A model generated the notes under the pieces. It was not told where the DNA came from and did not search any database. It saw only the letters and a program-made list of their open reading frames with translations. The position numbers were made by a program, and so were the translations under genes. A stretch of 15,944 bases of DNA from an uncultured Clostridia bacterium (lineage in GTDB: Bacteria > Bacillota > Clostridia > Peptostreptococcales > Anaerovoracaceae), in assembly GCA_934255435.1 (NCBI GenBank), contig CAKQNZ010000034.1:1-15944 (forward strand), written 5' to 3'. This document shows positions 7,055 through 14,836 of the stretch, piece by piece (positions within the stretch are counted from its first letter, which is position 1; each line of letters opens with the position of its first letter).

Positions 7055-7654
7055 ATGAATATCGTTTGTTTAGACATGGAAGGCGTGCTTATCCCTGAAA
7101 TCTGGATCGCATTCGCCGAAGCTACAGGAATCGAAGAACTCAAAAGGACCACCCGTGACGAGCCGGACTATGACAAGCTCATGCAGTACAGACTCGATAT
7201 ACTGAGAAAGCACAACCTGGGCATCAAGGAGATCCAGGAAACTATCAGCAAAATGGACCCTATCCCTGGTGCTAAAGAGTTCATCGATGAGCTCAAGAGC
7301 ATCACTCAGGTGATCATCATCAGCGACACTTTCGAACAGTTCGCTCAGCCTATGATGAAAAAGCTGGGGTGGCCGACTCTGTTCTGCAACTCACTGGAGA
7401 TCGCAGAAGACGGCACTATCACCAACTACAAAATGAGAGTCGAAAAATCAAAATACACGACCGTCAGAGCGCTGCAGTCCATCGGATTCGACACTATCGC
7501 CAGCGGCGACAGCCACAATGACATCGGCATGATACAGGCCAGCAAAGCAGGTTTCCTTTTCAAGAGCCCGGATTCCATCAAGGCAGAATATCCTGATATC
7601 CCTGCCTACGATGAATACGACGATCTGCTTGCGGCTATCAAAGAAGTTCTTTAA
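7055..7654 (+). CDS. thrH: ThrH-type phosphoserine phosphatase / homoserine phosphotransferase
   Basis: This 199-residue HAD-family enzyme is expected to act in the cytoplasm on phosphoserine and, as shown for Pseudomonas ThrH, to move the phosphate to homoserine. HAD motif I is CLDMEG, with nucleophile D7 and Glu at position 9 instead of the usual second Asp; this DxE form followed by VLIPEIWIAFAE is characteristic of ThrH rather than SerB. Motif II is IIISDT (S90), and motif IV is GDSHND (D152, D156), with a conserved lysine nearby (K131 or K133). Length equals that of ThrH. GGAGG lies 9 bases before the ATG. It is a single-gene unit with promoter and terminator. The serine/threonine link is from the family; activity here is inferred. 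Confidence 0.88.
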   Translation: MNIVCLDMEGVLIPEIWIAFAEATGIEELKRTTRDEPDYDKLMQYRLDILRKHNLGIKEIQETISKMDPIPGAKEFIDELKSITQVIIISDTFEQFAQPMMKKLGWPTLFCNSLEIAEDGTITNYKMRVEKSKYTTVRALQSIGFDTIASGDSHNDIGMIQASKAGFLFKSPDSIKAEYPDIPAYDEYDDLLAAIKEVL

Positions 7655-7726
7655 GACCGCCTGAAGCCGGCAAAACAGTGATACAGACACAGATCTGACA
7701 ACATCACATCCGGCAGGATACTTTAC

Positions 7727-7763
7727 GGCGGGAAGCTAACCAAAAGCTTTCCCGCCTTTTTTT
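7727..7763 (+). terminator. Intrinsic terminator after thrH
   Basis: GGCGGGAAGCT (7727-7737) pairs with AGCTTTCCCGCC (7745-7756), with one bulged base, and is followed by seven T residues. It ends the thrH transcript about 100 bp after the stop codon. Confidence 0.9.
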
Positions 7764-7818
7764 GTCCAGACTGTAACATCTGACGTCCGATATTGTTATA
7801 TAAAAGTAAGGAGGGAAT

Positions 7819-8331
7819 ATGAACAAAGAGCTTCTGCATGAACTTTACTTCATGTATGCAAAAGAAATCTATCTTTACCTTTATTCCCTCTGCAAAAACA
7901 GCTCCGCAGCCGAAGATCTGATGCACGATGTTTTCGTCCAGGCAATCATGGCCCTGAACGACGATCACCCCAACTTCCGTGCATGGCTTTACAAGGTAGC
8001 GCACAATCTTTGCATAAACAGGCTGCGAAAAGAGCAGAAGCTGGACTTCAGAGACGATATGTCAGAAGACAGTGCCGCCGGTATCACTGACGATATACTG
8101 ACAGACTTACTAAAAACAGAATATCACAGAACACTCTACAAATGCATGGACAGGCTCCCTGCCGTCCAGAAGGAAGTACTTTTCATGGAATATTTTTCCG
8201 AAATGAACAACAAGGACATTGCTGCAGCACTGGGGCTGAAGCCCAATAACGTCCGTGTCATAGCACACCGGGCGAGGAAAGAACTTAAATCAATGCTCGA
8301 AAAGGAAGAGGAGGTCGATGGTGAGCTTTAA
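7819..8331 (+). CDS. ECF-type RNA polymerase sigma factor
   Basis: This 170-residue protein has only the two core sigma-70 domains. Region 2 spans about 5-75 with AEDLMHDVFVQA (core binding and -10 recognition) and FRAWLYKVAHNLCINRLR. Region 4 spans about 105-160 with LPAVQKEVLFMEYFSEMNNKDIAAALG followed by the helix-turn-helix NNVRVIAHRARKEL. This length and layout are those of extracytoplasmic function sigma factors. AAGGAGG at 7808-7814 supports the ATG. The next gene, a membrane anti-sigma factor, overlaps it by 14 bp, so the two are coupled and the sigma factor is probably held inactive until a surface signal arrives. A TGTAAC block at 7772-7777 may be part of the promoter, but no convincing ECF -10 was found to show autoregulation. 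Target genes are not visible. Confidence 0.92.
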   Translation: MNKELLHELYFMYAKEIYLYLYSLCKNSSAAEDLMHDVFVQAIMALNDDHPNFRAWLYKVAHNLCINRLRKEQKLDFRDDMSEDSAAGITDDILTDLLKTEYHRTLYKCMDRLPAVQKEVLFMEYFSEMNNKDIAAALGLKPNNVRVIAHRARKELKSMLEKEEEVDGEL

Positions 8332-9541
8332 AGAATACCTTGAAAAATACAAAAATGGCACAGCAACCCCAGAAGAGAAGAAGCTGGTTGAAGAAGAACT
8401 GGAAAAGTTCGAAGCTCTGAACGATTTGGCTTACGATAATCTGACTGAAGAGATCAGCGACCTGGGCGGATCCGGACCTGACGACAGCGAAGATACAGCT
8501 GTTACCGCAGGAACCGAACGGGTCACCAGCGAAAGCCAGAAATTTACCAGAGCCATAAACCGTGAGATCAGAAAAACTTTTATCAGGATCGGGCTCTGTT
8601 CAGGTGCCGGAGTACTGGTGATACTGCTGTTCCTGATATTCGGACTTTCCCCGGTAATGAATCTCATGTACTACAATCCGGACGAAGCCCTCTGGACAGT
8701 TTCAAAAGACGATAACAGCTATGTTCCAAACCGGCTGTCTGTAGATATGGACGTATATACCGAGCTTCTGATACCCCTCAACAAATACACTTCATCCATG
8801 ACCATATCCCAGGGATTCGGCAGATACTATTTTACAGCCAACAAGACGGCATGGCATCCGGAATATGAGGAAAACACCACCATTGCCGGAGAGATAAGCC
8901 GCAGCAACCTTCAGATATTCACGCCTGACGTTCTGGAAAAGCCTTCTGACAACGTCATGGGACTTACTGACAAAAGCAATCAGGACAGTGTGATGTACGG
9001 CACCAGGCCGGAAGATGCAAAAGAAGAGATCAGACAACTCAAGGACAGCAAAAAACCTGTAAAGGCATATGTCACCCTCAGCAAAGACCTGACATATCCG
9101 CAGGTCCACAAACTCTGCATGAAATACGATCTGTTTTCCATATGGTGCGGTATAAGGCTTCCCGGCAACAAAATGGGATACGGCTTCACTACAGACACCA
9201 GCGGTGCATGTTACGAGAAGGACTGCCCACTCAACAAAAAATATCCGGAGCTGCTGTACTCGGATACGTCAGACGTAAGCAGTGACGACCCGAAGAAGCT
9301 GGCCGGTTTCTACAAAAAACATTTCACCAGCATGCTGCAGTACATGGCAGACAACCCGGAATTCGCCGAAATGATGGATAACAGCAGCTTTTTCGAAAAA
9401 AAAGACATCGATGAAATGGTGTCATACATAAATAAAAAAGGCATGAAAATATACGGCTTCGCAGTCTACGCCGACAAAGACACGCTGCTGAAGCTTTACG
9501 ATGAGAGCGATGTCTACGGCATACTCATCAATGCTGACTGA
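8318..9541 (+). CDS. Membrane anti-sigma factor (Sigma_reg N/C domain type)
   Basis: This 407-residue protein starts inside the end of the sigma gene. The cytoplasmic part begins FKEYLEKYKNGTATPEEKKLVEEELEKFE, typical of the N-terminal sigma-binding domain of this regulator family. One membrane helix lies at about 90-112 (IGLCSGAGVLVILLFLIFGL). The remaining 295 residues are outside the cell, with blocks such as NPDEALWTVSKDD and KPVKAYVTLSKDLTYPQVHKL that fit the family's sensor domain. The start has GGAGG just upstream, inside the sigma gene. Its role, inferred from context and architecture, is to bind the ECF sigma factor and release it on envelope stress. The signal is unknown. Confidence 0.85.
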   Translation: MVSFKEYLEKYKNGTATPEEKKLVEEELEKFEALNDLAYDNLTEEISDLGGSGPDDSEDTAVTAGTERVTSESQKFTRAINREIRKTFIRIGLCSGAGVLVILLFLIFGLSPVMNLMYYNPDEALWTVSKDDNSYVPNRLSVDMDVYTELLIPLNKYTSSMTISQGFGRYYFTANKTAWHPEYEENTTIAGEISRSNLQIFTPDVLEKPSDNVMGLTDKSNQDSVMYGTRPEDAKEEIRQLKDSKKPVKAYVTLSKDLTYPQVHKLCMKYDLFSIWCGIRLPGNKMGYGFTTDTSGACYEKDCPLNKKYPELLYSDTSDVSSDDPKKLAGFYKKHFTSMLQYMADNPEFAEMMDNSSFFEKKDIDEMVSYINKKGMKIYGFAVYADKDTLLKLYDESDVYGILINAD

Positions 9542-9549
9542 TGCCTGAA

Positions 9550-9577
9550 GGCCTGCCGGTGAGGTAGGTCTTTTTTT
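9550..9577 (+). terminator. Intrinsic terminator after the sigma/anti-sigma operon
   Basis: GGCCTGCC (9550-9557) can pair with GGTAGGTC (9563-9570) through a 5-base loop, with two G-U pairs, and is followed by seven T residues. It lies directly before the end of the converging ABC transporter gene. Confidence 0.75.
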
Positions 9578-9578
9578 G

Positions 9579-11690
9579 TCAGATCACACTGGTCTCGTAA
9601 AGTCTGTGATAAAGTCCCCCGGCTGCCATAAGCTGTTCATGGGTGCCGGATTCTTTTATTTCCCCGTCGTCGATGAGGATTATCCTGTCGGCATTCTTTA
9701 TTGTGGACAGTCTGTGAGCGATGAGTATGGATGTCCTGCCTTCAGACAATCTGTCGAAGGCCCCCTGTATCCTGGCTTCCGTCACGGTAACCACCGCCGA
9801 CGTCGCTTCGTCCAGTATCAGCACCGGTGGATTTTTCAGGAAGATCCTCGCTATGGAAACTCTCTGTTTCTGGCCTCCTGACAGCAGCACGCCACGCTCG
9901 CCAACATAGGAGCTGAACCCTTCCGGCATGTGCATTATGTCATCGTAGATCTCCGCTTTTTTCGCAGCCTCCACCACCTCGGCGTCGGTAGCGTCAGGTC
10001 TGCCGTATCTTATATTTTCCATGATGGTGTCCGGGAAAAGATACACATCCTGCTGAACGATGCCGATGCTGCGCCGCAGAGATGTTTTCGAAACATCCCG
10101 CACATCGTGTCCGTCAAGACGTATCACGCCGCTGTCCGCATCGTAGAATCTCGGGATCAGCTGGCACAGCGTGCTTTTGCCCCCTCCCGACGGTCCCACG
10201 ATAGCAACAGTCTCACCGGGGCTGATATGCAGATCGATGCCCCGCAGCACACTGTTTTCATCATCATAAGTAAATGTCACATCCTCCACATCTATACGAC
10301 CCTGCACGTTTTCCAGCACCACCGGATGCTCGGCCTCTCTGACCTGCGGCCTGCTGCGCATCAGATCGATGAAACGGTTCAGACCGGCGAATCCGTTCAT
10401 GAACATTTCCGTGAAATTCGACAGTTTCCTGATCGGGTTGATGAAAGTCCCTATATAAAGATAGAATGTTATCAGATCCACGTAATCCATCCGGCTGCGC
10501 ATGATGAGCCAGCCGCCCACTGCCATGATCACCACCGGCATGATGCACATGAAATACTCCAGTGACGAGTTGAACTTGCCGAAAGCCCTGTAGTTGTCGC
10601 ATTTCGCAGTCTTGAATCGTTCATTGGCTATTGAAAATTTGGCATAATCCACATCCTCATTGGCAAAGGCTTTAGATGTCCTGATGCCGGAAAGTCCCGA
10701 CTCGATCTCGCCGTTGATCTCCGCCATCTTTACCTTTACATTGCGGGAGGTTATCACCATGTTCCTGCGGAATGCCATCACCACCAGCAGGAATATCGGA
10801 ATGATTATAAGTATAACCAGCGCCAGTCTCCACTGGATCGGGAACATTATTATCAGGCTGCCGATTATAGTCACGACAGCTATGAAAAGGTCCTCTGGTC
10901 CGTGATGCGCCAGTTCTGTCAGTTCGAAAAGGTCGCCGGTCATGCGGTTCATCAGCTGGCCGGTCCTGTTCCTGTCAAAGAATTTGAAATCCAGGGTCTG
11001 CATATGTGCGAAAAGATCCTGTCTCATGTCCGCTTCGACACGCACTCCGAACATGTGTCCCCAGTAGGTTATGATGTAGTTCATGGCCGACCGCAGTATG
11101 AAGGCTATGGCTACGATCACCATCACTGTGAAAAATGTATGGAATTCCTTTCCCGGCAGCAGCTCGTTCATGGAGCGCCTTGCCACCAGAGGGAACATCA
11201 GGTCTATGAGGCACGCTACGAAAGCACAGGACAGATCCAGCAGGAACAGTTTCCAGTGGGGTCTGAAATATCCCAGGAAAGTCCGCATCGGCGGTCTGCT
11301 GAAATCTTTTCGCTGCCTGGCAGCACACTTCTGGTATGATGAAGCCCCCTTGGTTCCAGTCATGCCTTCCGAGCCCTTGCCATTCCCGGATACACGGTCA
11401 TTGTTTGCATTGCCGGCGTTTTCCGACACTCCGCCTTTGCCCGGCATTTCGCCGCCAGCTGTTGCCGCCCCATATTTGCGAACATCCCCGGTTCTCAGTG
11501 TATCACTTCTGTCTGGATTTCCACCGCCGCTGCAAGCCCTGTCTCTGTCCGTGCTTCCGATGGGCTCTGAGGCACTGTCTCCAGCTGGGTTTTCACTGCC
11601 GGCTACGGCAGCTCCACGTGGAGACTCTCCCGGCGTCACTCCAGTATTTCCATCTTTGTTGATTTTCTCTTTATCTCTGTCTTCTGTCAT
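9579..11690 (-). CDS. ABC exporter, fused permease and ATPase, with long N-terminal extension and variant D-loop
   Basis: This 703-residue protein is a half-transporter of the MsbA/BmrA type and should work as a dimer to export lipids, drugs or peptides. Residues 1-130 are a low-complexity Gly/Asn/Asp/Ser-rich tract not usual in the family. The membrane domain (about 135-445) has six expected helices. The ATPase domain (about 465-703) has Walker A GPSGGGKST (499-507), Q-loop VQQD, signature LSGGQ (603-607), Walker B VLILDE (623-628) with catalytic Glu, and H-loop H659. The D-loop reads SAVV (631-634) where nearly all ABC proteins have SALD. The ribosome binding site is poor: AAAGGA lies about 18 bases before the ATG, so the true start could be a later Met, for instance near residue 110 or 135. 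No partner transporter gene is adjacent. Substrate unknown. Confidence 0.9.
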   Translation of the reverse strand: MTEDRDKEKINKDGNTGVTPGESPRGAAVAGSENPAGDSASEPIGSTDRDRACSGGGNPDRSDTLRTGDVRKYGAATAGGEMPGKGGVSENAGNANNDRVSGNGKGSEGMTGTKGASSYQKCAARQRKDFSRPPMRTFLGYFRPHWKLFLLDLSCAFVACLIDLMFPLVARRSMNELLPGKEFHTFFTVMVIVAIAFILRSAMNYIITYWGHMFGVRVEADMRQDLFAHMQTLDFKFFDRNRTGQLMNRMTGDLFELTELAHHGPEDLFIAVVTIIGSLIIMFPIQWRLALVILIIIPIFLLVVMAFRRNMVITSRNVKVKMAEINGEIESGLSGIRTSKAFANEDVDYAKFSIANERFKTAKCDNYRAFGKFNSSLEYFMCIMPVVIMAVGGWLIMRSRMDYVDLITFYLYIGTFINPIRKLSNFTEMFMNGFAGLNRFIDLMRSRPQVREAEHPVVLENVQGRIDVEDVTFTYDDENSVLRGIDLHISPGETVAIVGPSGGGKSTLCQLIPRFYDADSGVIRLDGHDVRDVSKTSLRRSIGIVQQDVYLFPDTIMENIRYGRPDATDAEVVEAAKKAEIYDDIMHMPEGFSSYVGERGVLLSGGQKQRVSIARIFLKNPPVLILDEATSAVVTVTEARIQGAFDRLSEGRTSILIAHRLSTIKNADRIILIDDGEIKESGTHEQLMAAGGLYHRLYETSVI

Positions 11691-11691
11691 T

Positions 11692-11988
11692 TTATGATAT
11701 CGTAAATCCTTTCTGCTGCAATATATTTGTATCTGAAATTCCCCATAGCCGGCAGGAAATCAACTGCTCGCTCCCTGAATATCGGTGATCCGCCACCGTA
11801 TCACTCTCTTGGGTCCTGTACAGTTCCTCATAAAAAGTCCTGCTGTTATGAAGATCATTGTATCCACGTATTCTGTTTTCTTCAGTAGTAAAAGTGTCCA
11901 TTGAAGATCGTGCTATACTATATTTTTCTCCATCAGACCACGCTTCTATTCTTTGACTTCCAGTATCTGATATGAGTATATCACCCAC
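11692..11988 (-). CDS. Small ORF or gene remnant upstream of the ABC exporter
   Basis: An open frame of 98 codons with a GTG start ends 1 base before the ABC gene. Its middle part (EAWSDGEKYSIARSSMDTFT) reads like protein, and its bases are richer in A/T than the neighbours. In the same frame further upstream, beyond a TAA, the sequence VTVGPYASGGVL also looks protein-like, so this could be the tail of a longer, broken gene. No ribosome binding site supports the GTG. No family was recognised. Confidence 0.25.
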   Translation of the reverse strand: MGDILISDTGSQRIEAWSDGEKYSIARSSMDTFTTEENRIRGYNDLHNSRTFYEELYRTQESDTVADHRYSGSEQLISCRLWGISDTNILQQKGFTIS

Positions 11989-12051
11989 ACCGGCGATTTA
12001 CAACACTCCACCGCTTGCATATGGACCCACAGTAACAGTCAGGATTTTCGA

Positions 12052-12480
12052 GATGGGACGTTTTTGAAGAATCCTCCGTCGGTTTCGATACTTTCACGGA
12101 CCCGGCAGATGGGCTGCCGGCTGCCAGGGCAGTCACTCTCTCCGGAATGGGTCGTTTTTGAACAATTCTCCGCTGTTTTCGATACTTTCACGGACCCGGC
12201 AGATGGGTCGCCGGCTGCCAGGGCAGTCACTCTCTCCGGAATGGGTCGTTTTTGAAGAATTATCTGCCGGTTTCGATACTTTCACGGACCCGGCAGATGG
12301 GCTGCCGGCTGCCAGGGCAGTCACTCTCTCCGGAATGGGTCGTTTTTGAAGAATTATCTGCTGATTTCGATACTTTTTTCAGTCCGGATGGCCGAAATGC
12401 CGGCTGCTGAGGTGGTCTGCCTCTCTGTGATGGGTCGTTTTTGAACATGAACTTACTGATTTCTATACTTTTTCAGTCAT
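12052..12480. repeat. Tandem array A of a 94-bp repeat, four units plus a partial fifth
   Basis: Units begin at 12052, 12146, 12240, 12334 and 12429, that is at a period of 94, 94, 94 and 95 bp. Each opens with ATGGGTCGTTTTTGAA and carries TTTCGATACTTT about 16 bases later. Units 1 to 3 are nearly identical throughout; unit 4 diverges in its second half and unit 5 stops after the core. The second half of units 1 and 3 holds a perfect hairpin, CCGGCAG-ATGGG-CTGCCGG, which is broken in unit 2. The array fills most of the gap between the small ORF at 11692 and the zone before the ArsR gene. The short open frames inside it repeat with the period and are not genes. Confidence 0.92.
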
Positions 12481-12829
12481 GATGACTGTGCCATTGGTTG
12501 ATTGCCACTATCTAATTGTAATATCAGCCTGACCTGTAAAAAATGGCAGCAGTGGAGGAAATGACTCGTTGCACCAAAGGTGCGTTGTTCCAATGAGCTT
12601 GCGAGTTGTGGCAGGTTCCATGCAAAAGTTCCCTGGCTTCAGCTGGCTTGGAAAATGCGACAGCAGGGAGCGAAGCGAGTCGGAGCACCGAAGGTGCGTT
12701 GCGAGAGTTCCCCGGCCTTAGCCGTAATGGAACTCACCGCTCCGTTTTTCCAATCGGATCGCTATCTCCCCGGAAAAAAAGCAACGCTCACTTCGTTCAC
12801 TCCTACGCCTTCGCATGGTATGTTTCTTT
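12481..12829. other. Gene-free zone with short degenerate repeats
   Basis: No credible gene was seen. The segment holds two forms of CACC-AA-AGGTGCGTTG (near 12570 and 12685), the third copy of the dispersed repeat (GGCTTCAGCTGGC at 12635-12647, inverted relative to 1925) and quasi-palindromic runs such as GGAGCGAAGCGAGT and CGCTCACTTCGTTCACTCC. On the minus strand GTTGC is followed by seven T residues near 12776, which may serve as a weak end for the ArsR transcript. Confidence 0.5.
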
Positions 12830-13297
12830 CTATCTTTTTTCTGACTGCTCTTCCCGTAAGGACTCCTCCTCACTGCAACAGCAGCAGCACTCTACCGTAA
12901 CGTGTCCGGCTTCTGTCTGTGCCATTCCTCTGTGTCCCCTGAACACACCAATACATGATTCGAAAGCGTGAATGACAGCCCGCCTCCTGCGGAAAAATCC
13001 TGACATGATCTTTGTCAGTCCTTCTCTGTGCTTTTTCACGATGTTTTCAAGGAGCTGGCTGGCGTATTCGCAGCCGTCCTCGTTGATGGAATAATAGTTC
13101 CACTTGCCTTTCCTGCGGCTGCGGACTATCCCTGATTCGCAAAGTATCTTCATGTGGTGCGACAGCGTCGGCTGGGATATCTTCAGATCATCCAGCAGCA
13201 CACACGCACACTCCTCACCTTCGCAGAGGATCTCCAGGACCCTCACCCTGTTCTCATCAGTGAACGCCTTGAAAACCTTTATATATTCTGAGTTCAT
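12830..13297 (-). CDS. ArsR/SmtB-family repressor with a five-cysteine cluster near the C-terminus
   Basis: This 155-residue protein has the family's winged helix at about 5-95. It contains KAFTDENRVRVLEILCEGEECACVLLDDL with a Cys-x-Cys (C30, C32) in the position of the classical ArsR arsenic/antimony site. The recognition helix SQPTLSHHMKILCESGIV and the wing RRKGKWNYYS follow. After residue 100 there is an extension with HAFESC, two histidines and then five consecutive cysteines (C137-C141), followed by an acidic tail. Family knowledge: metal or metalloid binding releases the DNA. The inducer is unknown and no arsenic efflux or reductase gene is adjacent; the nearest same-strand gene upstream is the radical SAM gene. 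GGAGGT about 6 bases before the ATG supports the start. Confidence 0.87.
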   Translation of the reverse strand: MNSEYIKVFKAFTDENRVRVLEILCEGEECACVLLDDLKISQPTLSHHMKILCESGIVRSRRKGKWNYYSINEDGCEYASQLLENIVKKHREGLTKIMSGFFRRRRAVIHAFESCIGVFRGHRGMAQTEAGHVTVECCCCCSEEESLREEQSEKR

Positions 13298-13341
13298 ATC
13301 GCACCTCCATTGCGGTCGTTACACCTTATATCACTTCTGTT

Positions 13342-13370
13342 ATTTTATCGCTGAAACATGGCACTGTCTT
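13342..13370 (-). promoter_or_regulatory. Weak promoter of the ArsR gene
   Basis: On the minus strand AAGACA (13370-13365) and TAAAAT (13347-13342) are 17 bp apart, about 45 bp before the ATG. The -35 box is poor. ArsR proteins commonly repress themselves, but no clear operator palindrome was found here. Confidence 0.35.
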
Positions 13371-13722
13371 CAGTTTTTATATTACCAGGACCAGTCTTCC
13401 AGAGCTTCCCCTGCGGTCTGCAAAAAGCAAAAACTGCAGTTCATCGCACAATAACGCTCCACAACCATAGGGCCTGGATCAGTCTTATCGGACAACGACC
13501 CGGATGAACTGCCGTATGTAACTGGATCTCCGCAGCATCATACACCACCTGTATCTGCTGCTATCCCGCAAGGGCAGAGTACAGCCGACAGCAGTCTCTC
13601 GGTTACAGCTCCGTCACAGTAACCACTGTCGCCGGTCTTTTTTTCACCATCCCCGGAGTACATTTACTCTCGCTGTCATGCGCCACATCTGCATGTCAAT
13701 GCCGTCATGCAAAGGTCGCTTT
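13371..13722. other. Gene-free spacer between the ArsR and radical SAM genes
   Basis: No open frame with a ribosome binding site was seen on either strand. A GGTTAC/GTAACC inverted repeat lies near 13604-13626, and a run of seven T residues follows on the plus strand near 13640, with only a weak 5-bp hairpin before it. I see no clear terminator for the radical SAM gene. Confidence 0.4.
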
Positions 13723-14733
13723 CTAAATATCTATCTTCGTGCCGTTTCCTAACATTATATGCTCATATCCGGATTCTTTCAACAGTTCTCTGCATCTTCC
13801 GATGTCCCAGCCGCGATTTTCCTTGGTGTCGCTGGCAATGTCACGAGGGTTCACGCCTGACTCGGCACATACCATGTTGGCGCCGGACATATATCCCATG
13901 ATGTTCGGTTCGTGGACTGCCATGATCGGCATGCGCTTCATGGATGCAAAAGTCAGTATCTGCACAGCGATGATCTTTGAAAGTGTGAAAGGGCTGATCT
14001 CCAGTTTTCCTTCGAAGGGCGTTCCCGGCACGGATATCCTTTTCATAGCTCCGCACTGGAAAGTTTCCAGCTCACGGCTGAACAGGATATGCTCTGCCAT
14101 CTGCTCCGGCGTGTGTTCCGGTGCGATAGGTTCCAGCGCATCCAGGACTTCCAGTCCGGCTTTCTTTGCGTTCAGCATGGTCTGTTTGCGCTGCTGGGGG
14201 TCGATCCTCGTATCTGTGCCCTCGCCCAGACGCCAGCAGTGGTAGACGCCTGAAATACCGGCCTTTTTCATCTCGACGAAATCCTCGTATGACGTGTCTC
14301 CCACGTTGGAAAACATCAGGGTGCTGCCGTTGAGGTTCTGCCCTGCCAGCTTCACCGACTCCAGGAAATGTTCCAGATCGTACTTGTGCATCGCCATCAG
14401 GTAAAGGCCGTAGAGATCGCCGTTGTATGTGAATTCCTTTGTTTTCTGTATCACTGTTTCAGCATCCATGTGCATGGTACCGAACTGTGTATGATCCTCT
14501 GCGAATGAACAGAACGAACAGTTGGCTTCGCATGGCGCGCAGGCGATGCCTATCTGCCCGAAAAGATATCCGGTATTGCCGTTGCGGGCTCTGATGATCC
14601 CCGACGCAGCACCTCTCACTGCAAAAGCCTCCTCCGAGGCGTCGCCTACAGACAGCAGCGATATACATTCTGCCTTTGTCAGTTCCTGGCCTTCATAAGC
14701 TCTGTCTATTATCTTTCTTATTTCCTTGTCCAT
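13723..14733 (-). CDS. Radical SAM protein of the BioB/HydE/PylB group
   Basis: This 336-residue protein has the radical SAM cluster motif CEANCSFC, that is CxxxCxxC with C68, C72 and C75, expected to hold the [4Fe-4S] cluster that splits S-adenosylmethionine. An additional cysteine stands at C65. The TIM-barrel core runs to about residue 230. The C-terminal third, with GANMVCAESGVNPRDIASD, is the BATS-type region shared by biotin synthase, HydE, ThiH and PylB. The start ATG has GGAG upstream (AAGGAGAAAAATC). No biotin, hydrogenase or pyrrolysine gene is nearby, so biotin synthase should not be assumed. The reaction is unknown. It is driven by a strong promoter that overlaps an inverted repeat. 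Confidence 0.85.
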   Translation of the reverse strand: MDKEIRKIIDRAYEGQELTKAECISLLSVGDASEEAFAVRGAASGIIRARNGNTGYLFGQIGIACAPCEANCSFCSFAEDHTQFGTMHMDAETVIQKTKEFTYNGDLYGLYLMAMHKYDLEHFLESVKLAGQNLNGSTLMFSNVGDTSYEDFVEMKKAGISGVYHCWRLGEGTDTRIDPQQRKQTMLNAKKAGLEVLDALEPIAPEHTPEQMAEHILFSRELETFQCGAMKRISVPGTPFEGKLEISPFTLSKIIAVQILTFASMKRMPIMAVHEPNIMGYMSGANMVCAESGVNPRDIASDTKENRGWDIGRCRELLKESGYEHIMLGNGTKIDI

Positions 14734-14836
14734 GATTTTTCTCCTTCGTCTGCGCCCGGGGATCCCGACCCCGCAGGCTCCTGCATCGCACTACGGCTCA
14801 GCCCTCCGCTGCCGCCATTACTTACTTAATATATAA

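Noticed and set aside
12039..12448. Overlapping open frames of about 63 codons on both strands
   Set aside because: They recur with the 94-bp period of the tandem repeat, lack ribosome binding sites and exist only because the repeat happens to be open in those frames.
12052..12480. CRISPR array
   Set aside because: The period is too long, the whole unit is repeated rather than a short repeat with unique spacers, and no cas gene is in the window.
12580..12971. Plus-strand frames of 106 and 121 codons
   Set aside because: They overlap the 3' end of the ArsR gene in antisense and a zone of degenerate repeats; no ribosome binding site or protein-like composition.
13723..14733. Assignment of the radical SAM gene as biotin synthase (bioB)
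   Set aside because: The cluster motif and BATS-type end are shared with HydE, PylB and others, and no biotin gene lies nearby, so the specific name is not justified.
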